A stretch of 64,000 bases of DNA from Alcaligenaceae bacterium SAGV5 (GTDB taxonomy: Bacteria > Pseudomonadota > Gammaproteobacteria > Burkholderiales > Burkholderiaceae_B), in NCBI GenBank assembly GCA_009360345.1, contig SPDP01000002.1, forward strand, positions 868,001 through 932,000, in the 5' to 3' direction. Made by a program: the position numbers and the translations under genes. Positions 40,668 to 48,849 of the stretch are shown here, piece by piece. The stretch's first letter is position 1. Each line of letters starts with the position of its first letter. The notes under the pieces were generated by a model. It had not been told where the DNA came from and ran no database searches. It worked only from the letters and a program-made list of their open reading frames with translations.

Positions 40668-40690
40668 GGTTCGTATATTTTTCACGAACC
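40668..40690. promoter_or_regulatory. Inverted repeat GGTTCGT-9-ACGAACC upstream of the aromatic island
   Basis: Perfect 7-base arms flank an AT-rich centre (ATATTTTTC) about 57 bases before the flavin-reductase-like gene. The size and place suit a repressor operator, for example for the IclR protein encoded at 43710. Confidence 0.5.
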
Positions 40691-40746
40691 GCACGCGGCG
40701 AGGTATCGCCGGTGCGCCCGTCACCCGATTTTCCCGTCCCGCCGCC

Positions 40747-41373
40747 ATGTTCCTCGATCCCGAAACCTCGTCCGGTTTCAAGCGCAGCTTGTTCAACGCC
40801 ATCGTCGCGCCGCGACCGATAGGCTGGATCAGCTCGCTCAGCGCCACGGGCGTGGCCAACCTCGCCCCGTTCTCGCATTTCAACCTCGTCTCCACGGCGC
40901 CGCCGGTGCTGATCTTCTCGTGCAACGCGGCGGGCGACCGCCCCGAGAAAGACACCCTGGCCAACGTCCGCGCCACCAAGGAATTCGTCGCCAACCTGGT
41001 CACCTGGGACCTGCGCGACGCGATGAACCAGACCTCGCTGAACGTGCCGCCCGGCACGGATGAATTCGCGCTGGCGGGGCTGGAAAAGCTCCCCAGCGTG
41101 AAGGTGCGCCCGCCGCGCGTGGGCGCCTCGCCGGCCCATCTCGAATGCACGTTGCTGCGCATCGTCGAGATCGAGCCCGAGCGGCCCGGCGAGACCCGCA
41201 GTTCGGTGGTGTTCGGCCGCATCGTGGGCGTCCACCTGGACGAGGCGTTCATGACGCCCCAGGGCCATTTCGACGTGGCCCGCACGCGCCCGCTGACGCG
41301 TCTAGGCGGTTCGCAGTATTCCTCCGTCGGCGAGCTCGTCGAGCTGCCCCGCCCCAGTCCTCCGCTCAACTGA
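40747..41373 (+). CDS. Flavin reductase-like domain protein (DIM6/NTAB family)
   Basis: 208 aa FMN-binding split-barrel protein. FNAIVAPRPIGWISSLSATGVANLAPFSHFN (read in parts) with the conserved PRPI and NxAPFS motifs marks the flavoprotein group related to flavin reductases of two-component monooxygenases. It may supply reduced flavin or act on its own. First gene of the aromatic island, 22 bases before the bicupin gene. Confidence 0.85.
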   Translation: MFLDPETSSGFKRSLFNAIVAPRPIGWISSLSATGVANLAPFSHFNLVSTAPPVLIFSCNAAGDRPEKDTLANVRATKEFVANLVTWDLRDAMNQTSLNVPPGTDEFALAGLEKLPSVKVRPPRVGASPAHLECTLLRIVEIEPERPGETRSSVVFGRIVGVHLDEAFMTPQGHFDVARTRPLTRLGGSQYSSVGELVELPRPSPPLN

Positions 41374-41395
41374 ATGACACGCTACGAATCCAACC

Positions 41396-42223
41396 ATGGC
41401 AAGCGATAACGACTTCACGGTGCTGCGCGACGCGGCGCTGATCGACCTGGATACCCCGGCTTCCCGCCGACGCATCGGCCGGGCCCAGAATTTCTCGGTC
41501 GAATGGATAGACAGTACCCAGCCCCACGCGGCCCGCAGCGCGCATGAGCTGCTGCTGTTGCTGCCGGGCGCGGGCGCGCATATCGAATACGAAGGGGGCC
41601 GGGCCGACGCGCCAGGGCGTTCGCTATGCATCGTTCCGGCGGGAACCTGCACGATCACGCTGGATGCCCCGGGTCCCGGCATCCTGATCGCCAGTTCACG
41701 CGCCGACCTGGCGCAGCAGGACTATCTGAACAGCGCGGAGCACGACCCGCGCATCGTCGCCTCGACCCCGGCTTTCCGCCGGGTGCGCAAGGCAGGCGAG
41801 CTGGTCGTCATTCCCGTCGACGACATCATCCCGCCACCCGACAAGAAGCGCCTGAAGATGCTGCAGACCGATACGCTCAGCATCAACTGGGTCGAATACG
41901 ACGGCCCGCGCGACCGCACCCAGCTCAGCCCCCACAGCCATGCGAGCTTCGAGCAGGGCTCGCTCGCCATCGAGGGCAAGTTCGTGCACCACCTGCGCAC
42001 GCCGTGGGGCGGCGATGCGACGCGCTGGCGCGAGGACGCGCACATGCAGGCCGATCCGCGCACGCTGCTGGTGATTCCGGTCAACCTGGTCCACACCACG
42101 GAAGGCGTCGGGCCGGGCTACCACCTGCTGATCGACGTGTTTTCACCGCCCCGACGCGATTTCATCGCGAACCACTGGGTTTGCAACTCGGCCGACTACG
42201 AGGATCCGGCCGCCGGCGGCTGA
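41396..42223 (+). CDS. Bicupin-domain protein
   Basis: 275 aa with two cupin-like beta-barrels (~20-110 and ~135-265). The second has a His-rich metal-type motif (SPHSHASFEQGSLAIEG, then VIPVNLVHTTEG); the first lacks clear metal ligands. Could be a ring-cleaving dioxygenase-like or a sugar/acid isomerase-like cupin; the function cannot be read. Lies between the flavoprotein and a Bug gene. Confidence 0.7.
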   Translation: MASDNDFTVLRDAALIDLDTPASRRRIGRAQNFSVEWIDSTQPHAARSAHELLLLLPGAGAHIEYEGGRADAPGRSLCIVPAGTCTITLDAPGPGILIASSRADLAQQDYLNSAEHDPRIVASTPAFRRVRKAGELVVIPVDDIIPPPDKKRLKMLQTDTLSINWVEYDGPRDRTQLSPHSHASFEQGSLAIEGKFVHHLRTPWGGDATRWREDAHMQADPRTLLVIPVNLVHTTEGVGPGYHLLIDVFSPPRRDFIANHWVCNSADYEDPAAGG

Positions 42224-42262
42224 GGCGCGTCGTCCCATAACGATTCATTCCTGGAGACATCC

Positions 42263-43279
42263 ATGTTCCGTTCCGCCATGTTGGCGGCGCGCGCCCGTCC
42301 GCGCGCCGTCCGTACCGTCACAAGCCTGCTGGGAGCCGTTTTCACGTTGCTGGCCGCCGCGCCGTCGCAAGCCCAGGGCACGTATCCGAGTCAACCCGTG
42401 ACCATGCTGATCGGCTATCCGCCCGGGGCCATCGTCGATACCGTCGCGCGCCAGTTGTCCACCGTGCTGGGGCCCATGCTGGGGCAGACCGTCGTGCCTG
42501 AGAACAAGGGCGGTGCCGCCGGGCTTGTCGGCGCCAGTCTTGCCTCCAAGGCCAGGCCGGATGGCCATACCATCCTGTTCACCGCCTATACCTCGCTGCA
42601 GATCGCGGCGGCCACCAACCAGGGGCTCAGCTTCGATCCGGTCAATGGCCTGCTGCCGGTGGCCTCGGTGGGGCGGCCGACCACGCTGTTGCTGGTCGGC
42701 GCCGATTTTCCCGCCAAGACCTTCGAGGAGTTCGTGGCGCTCGTCAAAAGCCGGCCCGGCATCTACAACTTCGGTACCAGCGGCATAGGCTCGCCCAATC
42801 ATTTCGCGCTGGAGCACCTGAACGCGGCCTTTGGCCTGAAGATGACCGCCGTGCCCTACAAGGGGGCGGCGCAGATGCTGACCGACATGCTGGGCGGCCG
42901 GGTGCAGGCCATCTTTGGTTCGTCGTCGCTGGCCGCAGGCCATCTGCAGAGCGGCACCGTGCGGGCGCTGGCCATCGGTTCGCCCGATCCCAGCCCGGCC
43001 TTTCCCAAGCTGCCGGTAATCGCCCGCAGCGGCGCGCCGGGCTTCAATGCCAGCGGCGCATTGGGCGTGTTCGCGCCGCCCGCTACGCCGCCCGAGGTGG
43101 TCGAGCGGCTCAATACGGCCATCAATGCCGCGCTCAGGGATCCGGCGGTCCAGAACAAGCTGGGGGAAGAGGGGATCATCCTGGACGTGCAGAGCGCCAC
43201 GGCCTTCGGCAAGAAGTATCGTGGCGAGGCGCAGGACATCGCCGGGTTCATCCAGCGGCATCAGCTGCGCATCCAGTAA
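42263..43279 (+). CDS. TctC/Bug family periplasmic substrate-binding protein
   Basis: Bug receptor, 338 aa with a long Arg-rich signal peptide ending at PSQAQ. Family blocks: YPSQPVTMLIGYPPGAIVD, RPDGHTILFT, IGSPNHFALE and FAPPATPPEVV. GYPPGA instead of PFAAGG indicates a divergent ligand pocket. Embedded in the aromatic island, so an aromatic acid ligand is plausible. A good ribosome site (CCTGGAGACATCC) precedes the ATG. Confidence 0.92.
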   Translation: MFRSAMLAARARPRAVRTVTSLLGAVFTLLAAAPSQAQGTYPSQPVTMLIGYPPGAIVDTVARQLSTVLGPMLGQTVVPENKGGAAGLVGASLASKARPDGHTILFTAYTSLQIAAATNQGLSFDPVNGLLPVASVGRPTTLLLVGADFPAKTFEEFVALVKSRPGIYNFGTSGIGSPNHFALEHLNAAFGLKMTAVPYKGAAQMLTDMLGGRVQAIFGSSSLAAGHLQSGTVRALAIGSPDPSPAFPKLPVIARSGAPGFNASGALGVFAPPATPPEVVERLNTAINAALRDPAVQNKLGEEGIILDVQSATAFGKKYRGEAQDIAGFIQRHQLRIQ

Positions 43280-43293
43280 AGCAGGGGACCGAC

Positions 43294-43713
43294 ATGCCGC
43301 ATCTGTGGATGGAGTATTCCGACAATCTGGAGTCGCACGTCGAAGTCGATGCGCTGCTCGGCGACGTGCACCGCGAGGTGGTGGCCGATGGCGTCTTTCC
43401 GCTGGCGGGGCTGCGCACCCGCGCGGTGCCCGTCCGGCGCTATCGCATCGCCGACGGCCACCCCGACAACGTCTTCGTGCATTTTGTCCTGCGCACGCTG
43501 CCCGGCCGGGATCCGGCGGTCAAGAAGGCGTCGACCGACCGTTTGTTCGCGGCCATCCTCGCACGGTTCAAGCCGTTGTCCGACCGTCTGCCCATCGCGA
43601 TCTCCATGCATGTGGAAGAAGCCTCCCCCGACCTGGGCTATCGCCTCAGCACCTACCGCCAGCACATGGCGGCGCGCACCGCCGGCGGCGGAGCCGGGAC
43701 GCCGCCGGCATGA
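43294..43713 (+). CDS. hpaF: 5-carboxymethyl-2-hydroxymuconate delta-isomerase-like protein
   Basis: 139 aa tautomerase-superfamily enzyme. It begins MPH, leaving the N-terminal Pro that acts as general base, and keeps the family pattern (VADGVFPLAGLRTRAVPV, DNVFVHFVLRTLPGRD). In the homoprotocatechuate pathway this enzyme isomerises CHM after ring cleavage and decarboxylation steps. Here it lies between a Bug gene and IclR (overlapping the IclR start), without the other hpa enzymes in view. Confidence 0.8.
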   Translation: MPHLWMEYSDNLESHVEVDALLGDVHREVVADGVFPLAGLRTRAVPVRRYRIADGHPDNVFVHFVLRTLPGRDPAVKKASTDRLFAAILARFKPLSDRLPIAISMHVEEASPDLGYRLSTYRQHMAARTAGGGAGTPPA

Positions 43714-44531
43714 TCCGGCCGCCTCCGGACCGGCAGGACGAACGTGCCCGCGCGGGCATCCGCAGCGTGGAGCGCGCGATCGAGCTGTTGCAGGCGCTGA
43801 ACCGGCAGTCGGTGTCGAGCCTCGACGATCTGCATCGGCGCACTGGCATACCCAAGTCCACGATCGCGCGGCTGCTGCGCACGTTCGAAGCCAAGGGGCT
43901 GGTGGCGCAGTCGGTGCGGTTCGGCGCGTACTACCTCGCCTCGGGCGTGGCGTCGCTGTGCTGCGGCTACAACCACCAGCCGCAGGTGATCGAGGTGGCC
44001 ACGCCCGTGTGCGACGCGCTGACGCGCGAATTCAAGTGGCCGGTCACGCTGGCGCTGCTGGACATCGACGCGATGGTGGTGCGCTACAGCACCATTCCGC
44101 AGTCGCCGTTGTCCCTGTTGCATTCGTCGATCAATCTGCGGCGCAGCCTGGTGGGGCGGGCGTTGGGCCTGGCCTACCTCGCGTTCTGCGATCCGCAGGA
44201 GCGCGAGTTCATCCTCGACGTGGTTCGCCGCAGCGGCCGCGAGGAAGACGCGCTTGCGCATGATCCGGAGGGGTTGGAGCGGCTGCTGGAGGAGACCCGC
44301 CGCCAGGGCTATGCCTTGCGCGTGCCCGAACTCAGCCAGCAGTCCTGCACGCTGGCGATCCCGGTCTTCCATCGCGGCGGCATCGTCGCCACGATGGGCC
44401 TGACCTGGTTTTCGTCGGTGATGACGTCGGCCGAGGCGGTGGACCGCTATCTGGCCAGGCTTACCGAATCGGCCAGCCAGGTTGCCGGCGCGCTGGGCCG
44501 GCTCAAGCCGGACCCCACCCCACGGGCTTGA
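43710..44531 (+). CDS. IclR-family transcriptional regulator
   Basis: 273 aa: N-terminal winged HTH (GIRSVERAIELLQALNR, then GIPKSTIARLLRTFEAKGL) and the IclR ligand-binding domain. SLVGRALGLAYLAFCDPQER is typical of MhpR/PcaR-like regulators of aromatic degradation. The ATG overlaps the stop of the isomerase gene (ATGA). The likely local regulator, perhaps through the repeat at 40668; inferred. Confidence 0.88.
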   Translation: MIRPPPDRQDERARAGIRSVERAIELLQALNRQSVSSLDDLHRRTGIPKSTIARLLRTFEAKGLVAQSVRFGAYYLASGVASLCCGYNHQPQVIEVATPVCDALTREFKWPVTLALLDIDAMVVRYSTIPQSPLSLLHSSINLRRSLVGRALGLAYLAFCDPQEREFILDVVRRSGREEDALAHDPEGLERLLEETRRQGYALRVPELSQQSCTLAIPVFHRGGIVATMGLTWFSSVMTSAEAVDRYLARLTESASQVAGALGRLKPDPTPRA

Positions 44532-44535
44532 GTGT

Positions 44536-45063
44536 TCAGAGCGGTGCGTCGCTGGTGGACGATTCGATCGACGTTCCCACGTAGAACAACAGGATGGACA
44601 AGGCCTGCTCCTTGTCCTCTTCACTCAGGCTCTCGGTGAACGCGTCCACGTCGGCCTGCACCGCGGTATCGATGCCGGTCAGCAGGGCGATGCCGGTCTC
44701 GGTGACCGTCACCCGCGTCTCGCGCTTGTCCTCGCCTTCCCGGCTGCGGATCGCGTAGCCGTTGTCGACCAGCACGCGGACCAGGCTGGACGCGAATGCC
44801 TGGGAAATGTCGAGGCGGTCCGCGACATCCTTGACGCGCAGGCTCTTGCCCATGCTGCCGTAGATCTGGATCAGCGCCTGGTGCGCGAGCGGATCGATAT
44901 GGGCGCGCTTGGCCCTTTCCTCGACCATGCGGAACACCTTGCGCAGCAGGTAGCGTGCGTTGGCGACACCCTGGAAGTAGACGTGCTTGTCCTTTCTGGA
45001 ACGGGACCGGATCGTCGCCTGGCGGCGTTTTTCCAGCCTGTGTGCGTCTATGGTGTCTGGCAC
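44536..45063 (-). CDS. MarR-family transcriptional regulator
   Basis: 175 aa winged-helix repressor: DPLAHQALIQIYG, LRVKDVADRLDISQAFASSL (recognition helix) and the wing SREGEDKRETRVTVTETG. Convergent with IclR (4-base gap) and divergent from the flavin reductase/HpaB pair it probably controls. Its promoter contains a perfect palindrome (45161-45172). Confidence 0.88.
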   Translation of the reverse strand: MPDTIDAHRLEKRRQATIRSRSRKDKHVYFQGVANARYLLRKVFRMVEERAKRAHIDPLAHQALIQIYGSMGKSLRVKDVADRLDISQAFASSLVRVLVDNGYAIRSREGEDKRETRVTVTETGIALLTGIDTAVQADVDAFTESLSEEDKEQALSILLFYVGTSIESSTSDAPL

Positions 45064-45154
45064 CTTCTAGTCTCCTTCCCGGGTCCGGTGAGCGCTGCCG
45101 AACACGGCACGCCTGTCTGCGCCGTCATTGTAATCAGCCCTGCCGCTTCTCGCA

Positions 45155-45184
45155 TTTATATTAGTTAACTAAACTAGTTGACAA
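45155..45184 (-). promoter_or_regulatory. Predicted MarR promoter with palindromic operator
   Basis: Minus strand TTGTCA (45184-45179), 18-base spacer, TATAAA (45160-45155). The spacer holds the perfect 12-base palindrome TTAGTTAACTAA (45161-45172), an ideal site for MarR autorepression. Confidence 0.6.
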
Positions 45185-45257
45185 ATATATATCGGTATAA
45201 CTAGGATGCCGGAAACGGCTTGGACGAGCCGTTGCAGCACCGACGACGGAGCCGTGC

Positions 45258-45785
45258 ATGAGTTGCGATGCGAACGATTTCAGGTTGGGCATGAGGCGGC
45301 TGGCGGCCGGGGTGACCGTGATCACCAGTTGCCTGGAACAAGAACGCACCGGCATGACGGCCACCGCGGTCTGCTCCGTGTCGGCGACGCCTCCCCGGCT
45401 GCTGGCTTGCGTCAATCTCCGCGGAGCCACCTACCGTTTCGCCAGCGCGAGCCGACGCATGGCGGTGAACGTCCTGTCGTTGCATCAGGAACAGGTGGCC
45501 CGCGATTTCTCCAGCGCGGAAAAATGCCTGGGCCAGCTCTTCGCCGGTGACGGTTGGCGCGACGCCGGCGGACTGCCTGTCCTGGACAACGCCGCCGCGG
45601 TGTTCGAGTGCTCGGTCGAACAGATACTGGCCATGGATACCCACGCGGTGCTGATCGGATCGGTCGTCCGCGTCCATATCTCGGATGCGGCGGCGCCGCT
45701 GCTGTACGCCGACGGCGCCTATGCCGCGCTGGGCTCATCTTCCTTTGTTTCCACGAACGATCGCGTCATCCGGAGAACCGCATGA
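45258..45785 (+). CDS. NAD(P)H:flavin reductase (HpaC type)
   Basis: 175 aa flavin reductase domain protein: FRLGMRRLAAGVTVITS and GMTATAVCSVSATPPRLLACVN are the conserved HpaC-like blocks. It reduces free FAD or FMN for its partner monooxygenase, whose gene overlaps its stop codon (ATGA). The pair is therefore a two-component monooxygenase, reductase first. Confidence 0.9.
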   Translation: MSCDANDFRLGMRRLAAGVTVITSCLEQERTGMTATAVCSVSATPPRLLACVNLRGATYRFASASRRMAVNVLSLHQEQVARDFSSAEKCLGQLFAGDGWRDAGGLPVLDNAAAVFECSVEQILAMDTHAVLIGSVVRVHISDAAAPLLYADGAYAALGSSSFVSTNDRVIRRTA

Positions 45786-47293
45786 ACATGCTTGTCTCGA
45801 GGTCGCCCGCCATGTCCGGCGGCTTGCGCACCGGGGCCGACTATATCGATGCCATACGCGCCGACGGCCGCACCGTGTACTACAACGGCGAAGTCGTCCG
45901 CGACGTAACCCGGCACCCTGCTTTCCGGGGGGCCGTTGCCTCGGTCGCGTCGCTGTACGATCTGGCCGCGCACCCCGACAACCGGGAACGCATGACGTAC
46001 GAAATCGACGGTTCGGGCCGCCGGGCCCTGCACTGCTATCGCATTCCCCGATCGGTGGAGGATTTGCGGGCCGCGCGTGGAATGTCCGCGGCCTGGGCCG
46101 AGGCGACCTGCGGACTGATGGGCCGCACGCCGGACCACGTGGCGGGATTCCTTTCGGGATTCGCCGCGAAGCCCTCGTTGTTCGCCGCCGGCGGGGCGGC
46201 ATACGCCGACAATGTCCAGCGGTTCTTCCAGTTCGCGCGCGACCGGCATCTCTATGTGTCCTACGCCATCGTGCCGCCGCAGATCGATCGCAGCAAGCCG
46301 GCTCACCAGCAGTCCGATCCGACCCTGTACGCCGGTGTCGTGGCCGAACGCGACGATGGCATCGTGCTCAAGGGGGCGCAGCAACTGGCCACGGGCGCGG
46401 TGTTGTCCGACTACGTCTACGTCAGTTGCATCCATCCGCTCCAGCCCGGGGACGAGAATCATGCGTTCGGCGTGGTCATTCCCATGAGCGCGCCGGGCTT
46501 GAAGGTCTACAGCCGCAAGTCCTTCGCGCTGGCCGGCGACGCGCGCGACTACCCGTTGTCCGCCCGTTTCGACGAAACCGACGCCTTGCTGGTGCTCGAC
46601 GATGTGTTCGTGCCCTGGGAGCACGTATTCATCCACCGGAACCTGGACGTGTGCTGGAACCAGTGGTGGAAGACACCCGCGCATTCCTACGGCAACTACC
46701 AGGCCCAGGTGCGCTACGCGACCAAGCTGCGTTTCCTCCTGGGCCTGGCCAAGCGGGTGACCGAGATCACGGGCGTCGGCGCCATGCCGCCCGTGCGCGT
46801 GCAGTTGGGCGAACTGGCTGCCCACGCGACGATCGTCGAGCTGATGATCGACGCGCAGGAGACCCGGGCCACGACCGACGGCGAGGGCGTGGTCTGGCCC
46901 GCCAAGTCCGCGCTGTACGCGGTCATGTCGCTGCAAGGCGAATTGAACTCCCGCATGGTCGATATGTTGCGCGAACTGTCGGGCGGTTCGATGATCATGC
47001 TGCCGCCGTCGCTGGCCGATTTCGACCATCCCGACGCGGCGCGCGACCTCGAGCGCTACATCGCGTCGCCCGGCTATCCCGCCCGCGACCGGGTCGCGTT
47101 GCTGAAGATGGCCTGGGACCTGATCGGCAGCGAGTTCGCCGGTCGCCACCAGCAGTACGAGAAGTTCTACGGCGGTGCGTCCTTCCTGGTCAAGCAGAAC
47201 ATGTTCCGAATCTACGATTTCGATGCGGCCACGTCGCTGGTCGATCGGGCGCTTGCCGGCGTCGAACTTCCGGCGGACCGTGCCGCGGCCTGA
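45782..47293 (+). CDS. FADH2-dependent monooxygenase oxygenase component (HpaB family)
   Basis: 503 aa member of the 4-hydroxyphenylacetate 3-monooxygenase large-subunit family (acyl-CoA dehydrogenase-like fold): SGADYIDAIR-type start, HNP-like region, DDVFVPWEHVFIHRN and SGGSMIMLPPSLADF are typical. It hydroxylates a phenolic ring next to the existing hydroxyl using reduced flavin from the upstream reductase. The exact substrate is unknown: the family also includes chlorophenol and pyrrole-2-carboxylate enzymes. Confidence 0.88.
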   Translation: MNMLVSRSPAMSGGLRTGADYIDAIRADGRTVYYNGEVVRDVTRHPAFRGAVASVASLYDLAAHPDNRERMTYEIDGSGRRALHCYRIPRSVEDLRAARGMSAAWAEATCGLMGRTPDHVAGFLSGFAAKPSLFAAGGAAYADNVQRFFQFARDRHLYVSYAIVPPQIDRSKPAHQQSDPTLYAGVVAERDDGIVLKGAQQLATGAVLSDYVYVSCIHPLQPGDENHAFGVVIPMSAPGLKVYSRKSFALAGDARDYPLSARFDETDALLVLDDVFVPWEHVFIHRNLDVCWNQWWKTPAHSYGNYQAQVRYATKLRFLLGLAKRVTEITGVGAMPPVRVQLGELAAHATIVELMIDAQETRATTDGEGVVWPAKSALYAVMSLQGELNSRMVDMLRELSGGSMIMLPPSLADFDHPDAARDLERYIASPGYPARDRVALLKMAWDLIGSEFAGRHQQYEKFYGGASFLVKQNMFRIYDFDAATSLVDRALAGVELPADRAAA

Positions 47294-47320
47294 GCCACCG
47301 GCCTCTATCTGGAGATATCC

Positions 47321-47707
47321 ATGAACGAACGTTTCGACAAAGGCCTGGCCGTGCGCAAGCAGGTGCTGGGCGAAGCGCCGGTGGCGCAGCGGGTGACCTC
47401 GGCGCAGGGCGAGCTGAACGCCGATCTGCAGACATACCTGACCGAGTTCGCCTGGGGGGATATCTGGTCGCGCGGCCAGCTCAGCCTGCGCGACCGCAGC
47501 CTGGCGACGATCGCCATGCTTGCGGCCCAGAATCGGCCTACCGAGTTGAAGACGCACATCGACGGAGCCATCAACAACGGCATGACGATGGAAGAGGTGG
47601 CCGAGGTCTTCCTGCATGCGGCGGTCTATTGCGGCTTTCCCGCCGCGATGGCCGGCATGCGGCTCGCCAGGGAGGTGGCGGCCGCGCGCCAGGGGGCGGC
47701 GGACTAG
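47321..47707 (+). CDS. Carboxymuconolactone decarboxylase family protein
   Basis: 128 aa all-helical protein of the PcaC/AhpD family: GDIWSRGQLSLRDRSLATIAM and THIDGAINNGMTMEEVAEVF are conserved. PcaC-like proteins decarboxylate 4-carboxymuconolactone. The C-terminal Cys (VYCGFPAAM) is single, not the CxxC of AhpD peroxidases, which favours the decarboxylase branch. 27 bases after the monooxygenase gene. Confidence 0.85.
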   Translation: MNERFDKGLAVRKQVLGEAPVAQRVTSAQGELNADLQTYLTEFAWGDIWSRGQLSLRDRSLATIAMLAAQNRPTELKTHIDGAINNGMTMEEVAEVFLHAAVYCGFPAAMAGMRLAREVAAARQGAAD

Positions 47708-47775
47708 GGGCGGCGTCGCCCGTGCTTCTTGTGTGGTCGGCGCGGGCGGATGCCCGCATTTGATTGGGGATGATC

Positions 47776-48807
47776 ATGGCTTTACCAGAGTTCAAGAAAG
47801 TCTTTGCCCACGAAGTGCCCGTCATCGACTTGTCCGTGCTGCAGTCCGGCGATCCGGCGGTGTATCGCGATATCGCCCACCGTATTGCCGAAGCCTCGCA
47901 CACCATGGGCTTTTTCTATGTCGTCAATCACGGCATGCCAGCCAGCCGCATCGACGCCATGTTCGAGGTGGCCCGGCGGTTCTTCGCGCTTCCCCTCGAA
48001 GAGAAGATGGCCATCCGGCTGGCGCTGTCCGACAAATACCGCGGCTACCTGCCGTTCAAGATGATGGGCGCGGATCCGAGCCTCAAGGGCAACCTGCACG
48101 AGGCCTTCCAGATCCATGCCGAGCTGCCGCCCGATCATCCGGCCGTGCTGGCGGGCAAGCCTCTGCATGGCGCCAACCAGTGGCCGGCGTCGCTGCCCGG
48201 ACTCAGGACCGCGATGCTCGACTACTTCCGCGATATGTCGGCGCTGTCCCAGACCTTTCTGCGCATGTTCGCGGCAGGCCTGGACCTGCCGCCCGATTCG
48301 TTCACCCGCTATTTCCAGAATCCGATGATGCAGTTGCGCATCATGCACTACCCGCCCCAGGAGCCCACGGAGTCGGGCGACCACCTTGGCACGCGGCCCC
48401 ATACGGATTCCGGCGCGTTCACCTTCCTGGCCCAGGACGAGGTCGGTGGCCTGGAAATCCTCAGCCCGGCGGGCGACTGGATCACCGTGCCGCCGCTGCG
48501 AGGAAGCTTCGTGATGAACATCGGTGAAATGATGAAGATCTGGACCGATGGCATGTACGCCGCCACGCCGCATCGTGTCATCAATCGCTATGGCCTGGAG
48601 CGCTACTCCATGCCTTTCTTCGCCACGCCGGATTTCGATGCGGTGATCACGCCGCAGTTGTCCAATCCGGACCGCGAGAAAGCGGCCGAAATGCCCAGGT
48701 TCGCCACCTCGGTGGCCGGAGACCGCCCGATCACTTGCGGCGAGATCCTGACATACCTGTATGGCCGCATCTGGCCATCGACCAAGGTGCAGCGCGTCGA
48801 CGCCTAG
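47776..48807 (+). CDS. 2-oxoglutarate/Fe(II)-dependent oxygenase (isopenicillin N synthase-like)
   Basis: 343 aa double-stranded beta-helix oxygenase. N-terminal DIOX_N region (VPVIDLSVLQ) and the catalytic domain with the iron facial triad: His and Asp in RPHTDSGAF, His in ATPHRV, and the RxS 2-oxoglutarate/substrate motif in ERYSMPFF. The ATG at 47776 is favoured since GGGG stands six bases upstream. An oxygenase that attacks an unactivated C-H in the same pathway as the HpaB pair is likely; substrate unknown. Confidence 0.87.
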   Translation: MALPEFKKVFAHEVPVIDLSVLQSGDPAVYRDIAHRIAEASHTMGFFYVVNHGMPASRIDAMFEVARRFFALPLEEKMAIRLALSDKYRGYLPFKMMGADPSLKGNLHEAFQIHAELPPDHPAVLAGKPLHGANQWPASLPGLRTAMLDYFRDMSALSQTFLRMFAAGLDLPPDSFTRYFQNPMMQLRIMHYPPQEPTESGDHLGTRPHTDSGAFTFLAQDEVGGLEILSPAGDWITVPPLRGSFVMNIGEMMKIWTDGMYAATPHRVINRYGLERYSMPFFATPDFDAVITPQLSNPDREKAAEMPRFATSVAGDRPITCGEILTYLYGRIWPSTKVQRVDA

Positions 48808-48849
48808 CGGGCGAGGATAGGACAAATCAACTACGGAGTGGGTCGCATC

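Noticed and set aside
45178..45202. Plus-strand TTGACA as promoter of the flavin reductase gene
   Set aside because: TTGACA at 45178 has no -10 match at a 16-18 base spacing; only TATAAC at 12 bases. The minus-strand MarR promoter over the same bases is better.
45782..47293. Naming the HpaB-family gene as true 4-hydroxyphenylacetate 3-monooxygenase
   Set aside because: The rest of the homoprotocatechuate gene set is not next to it and the family has several substrates, so only the family is called.
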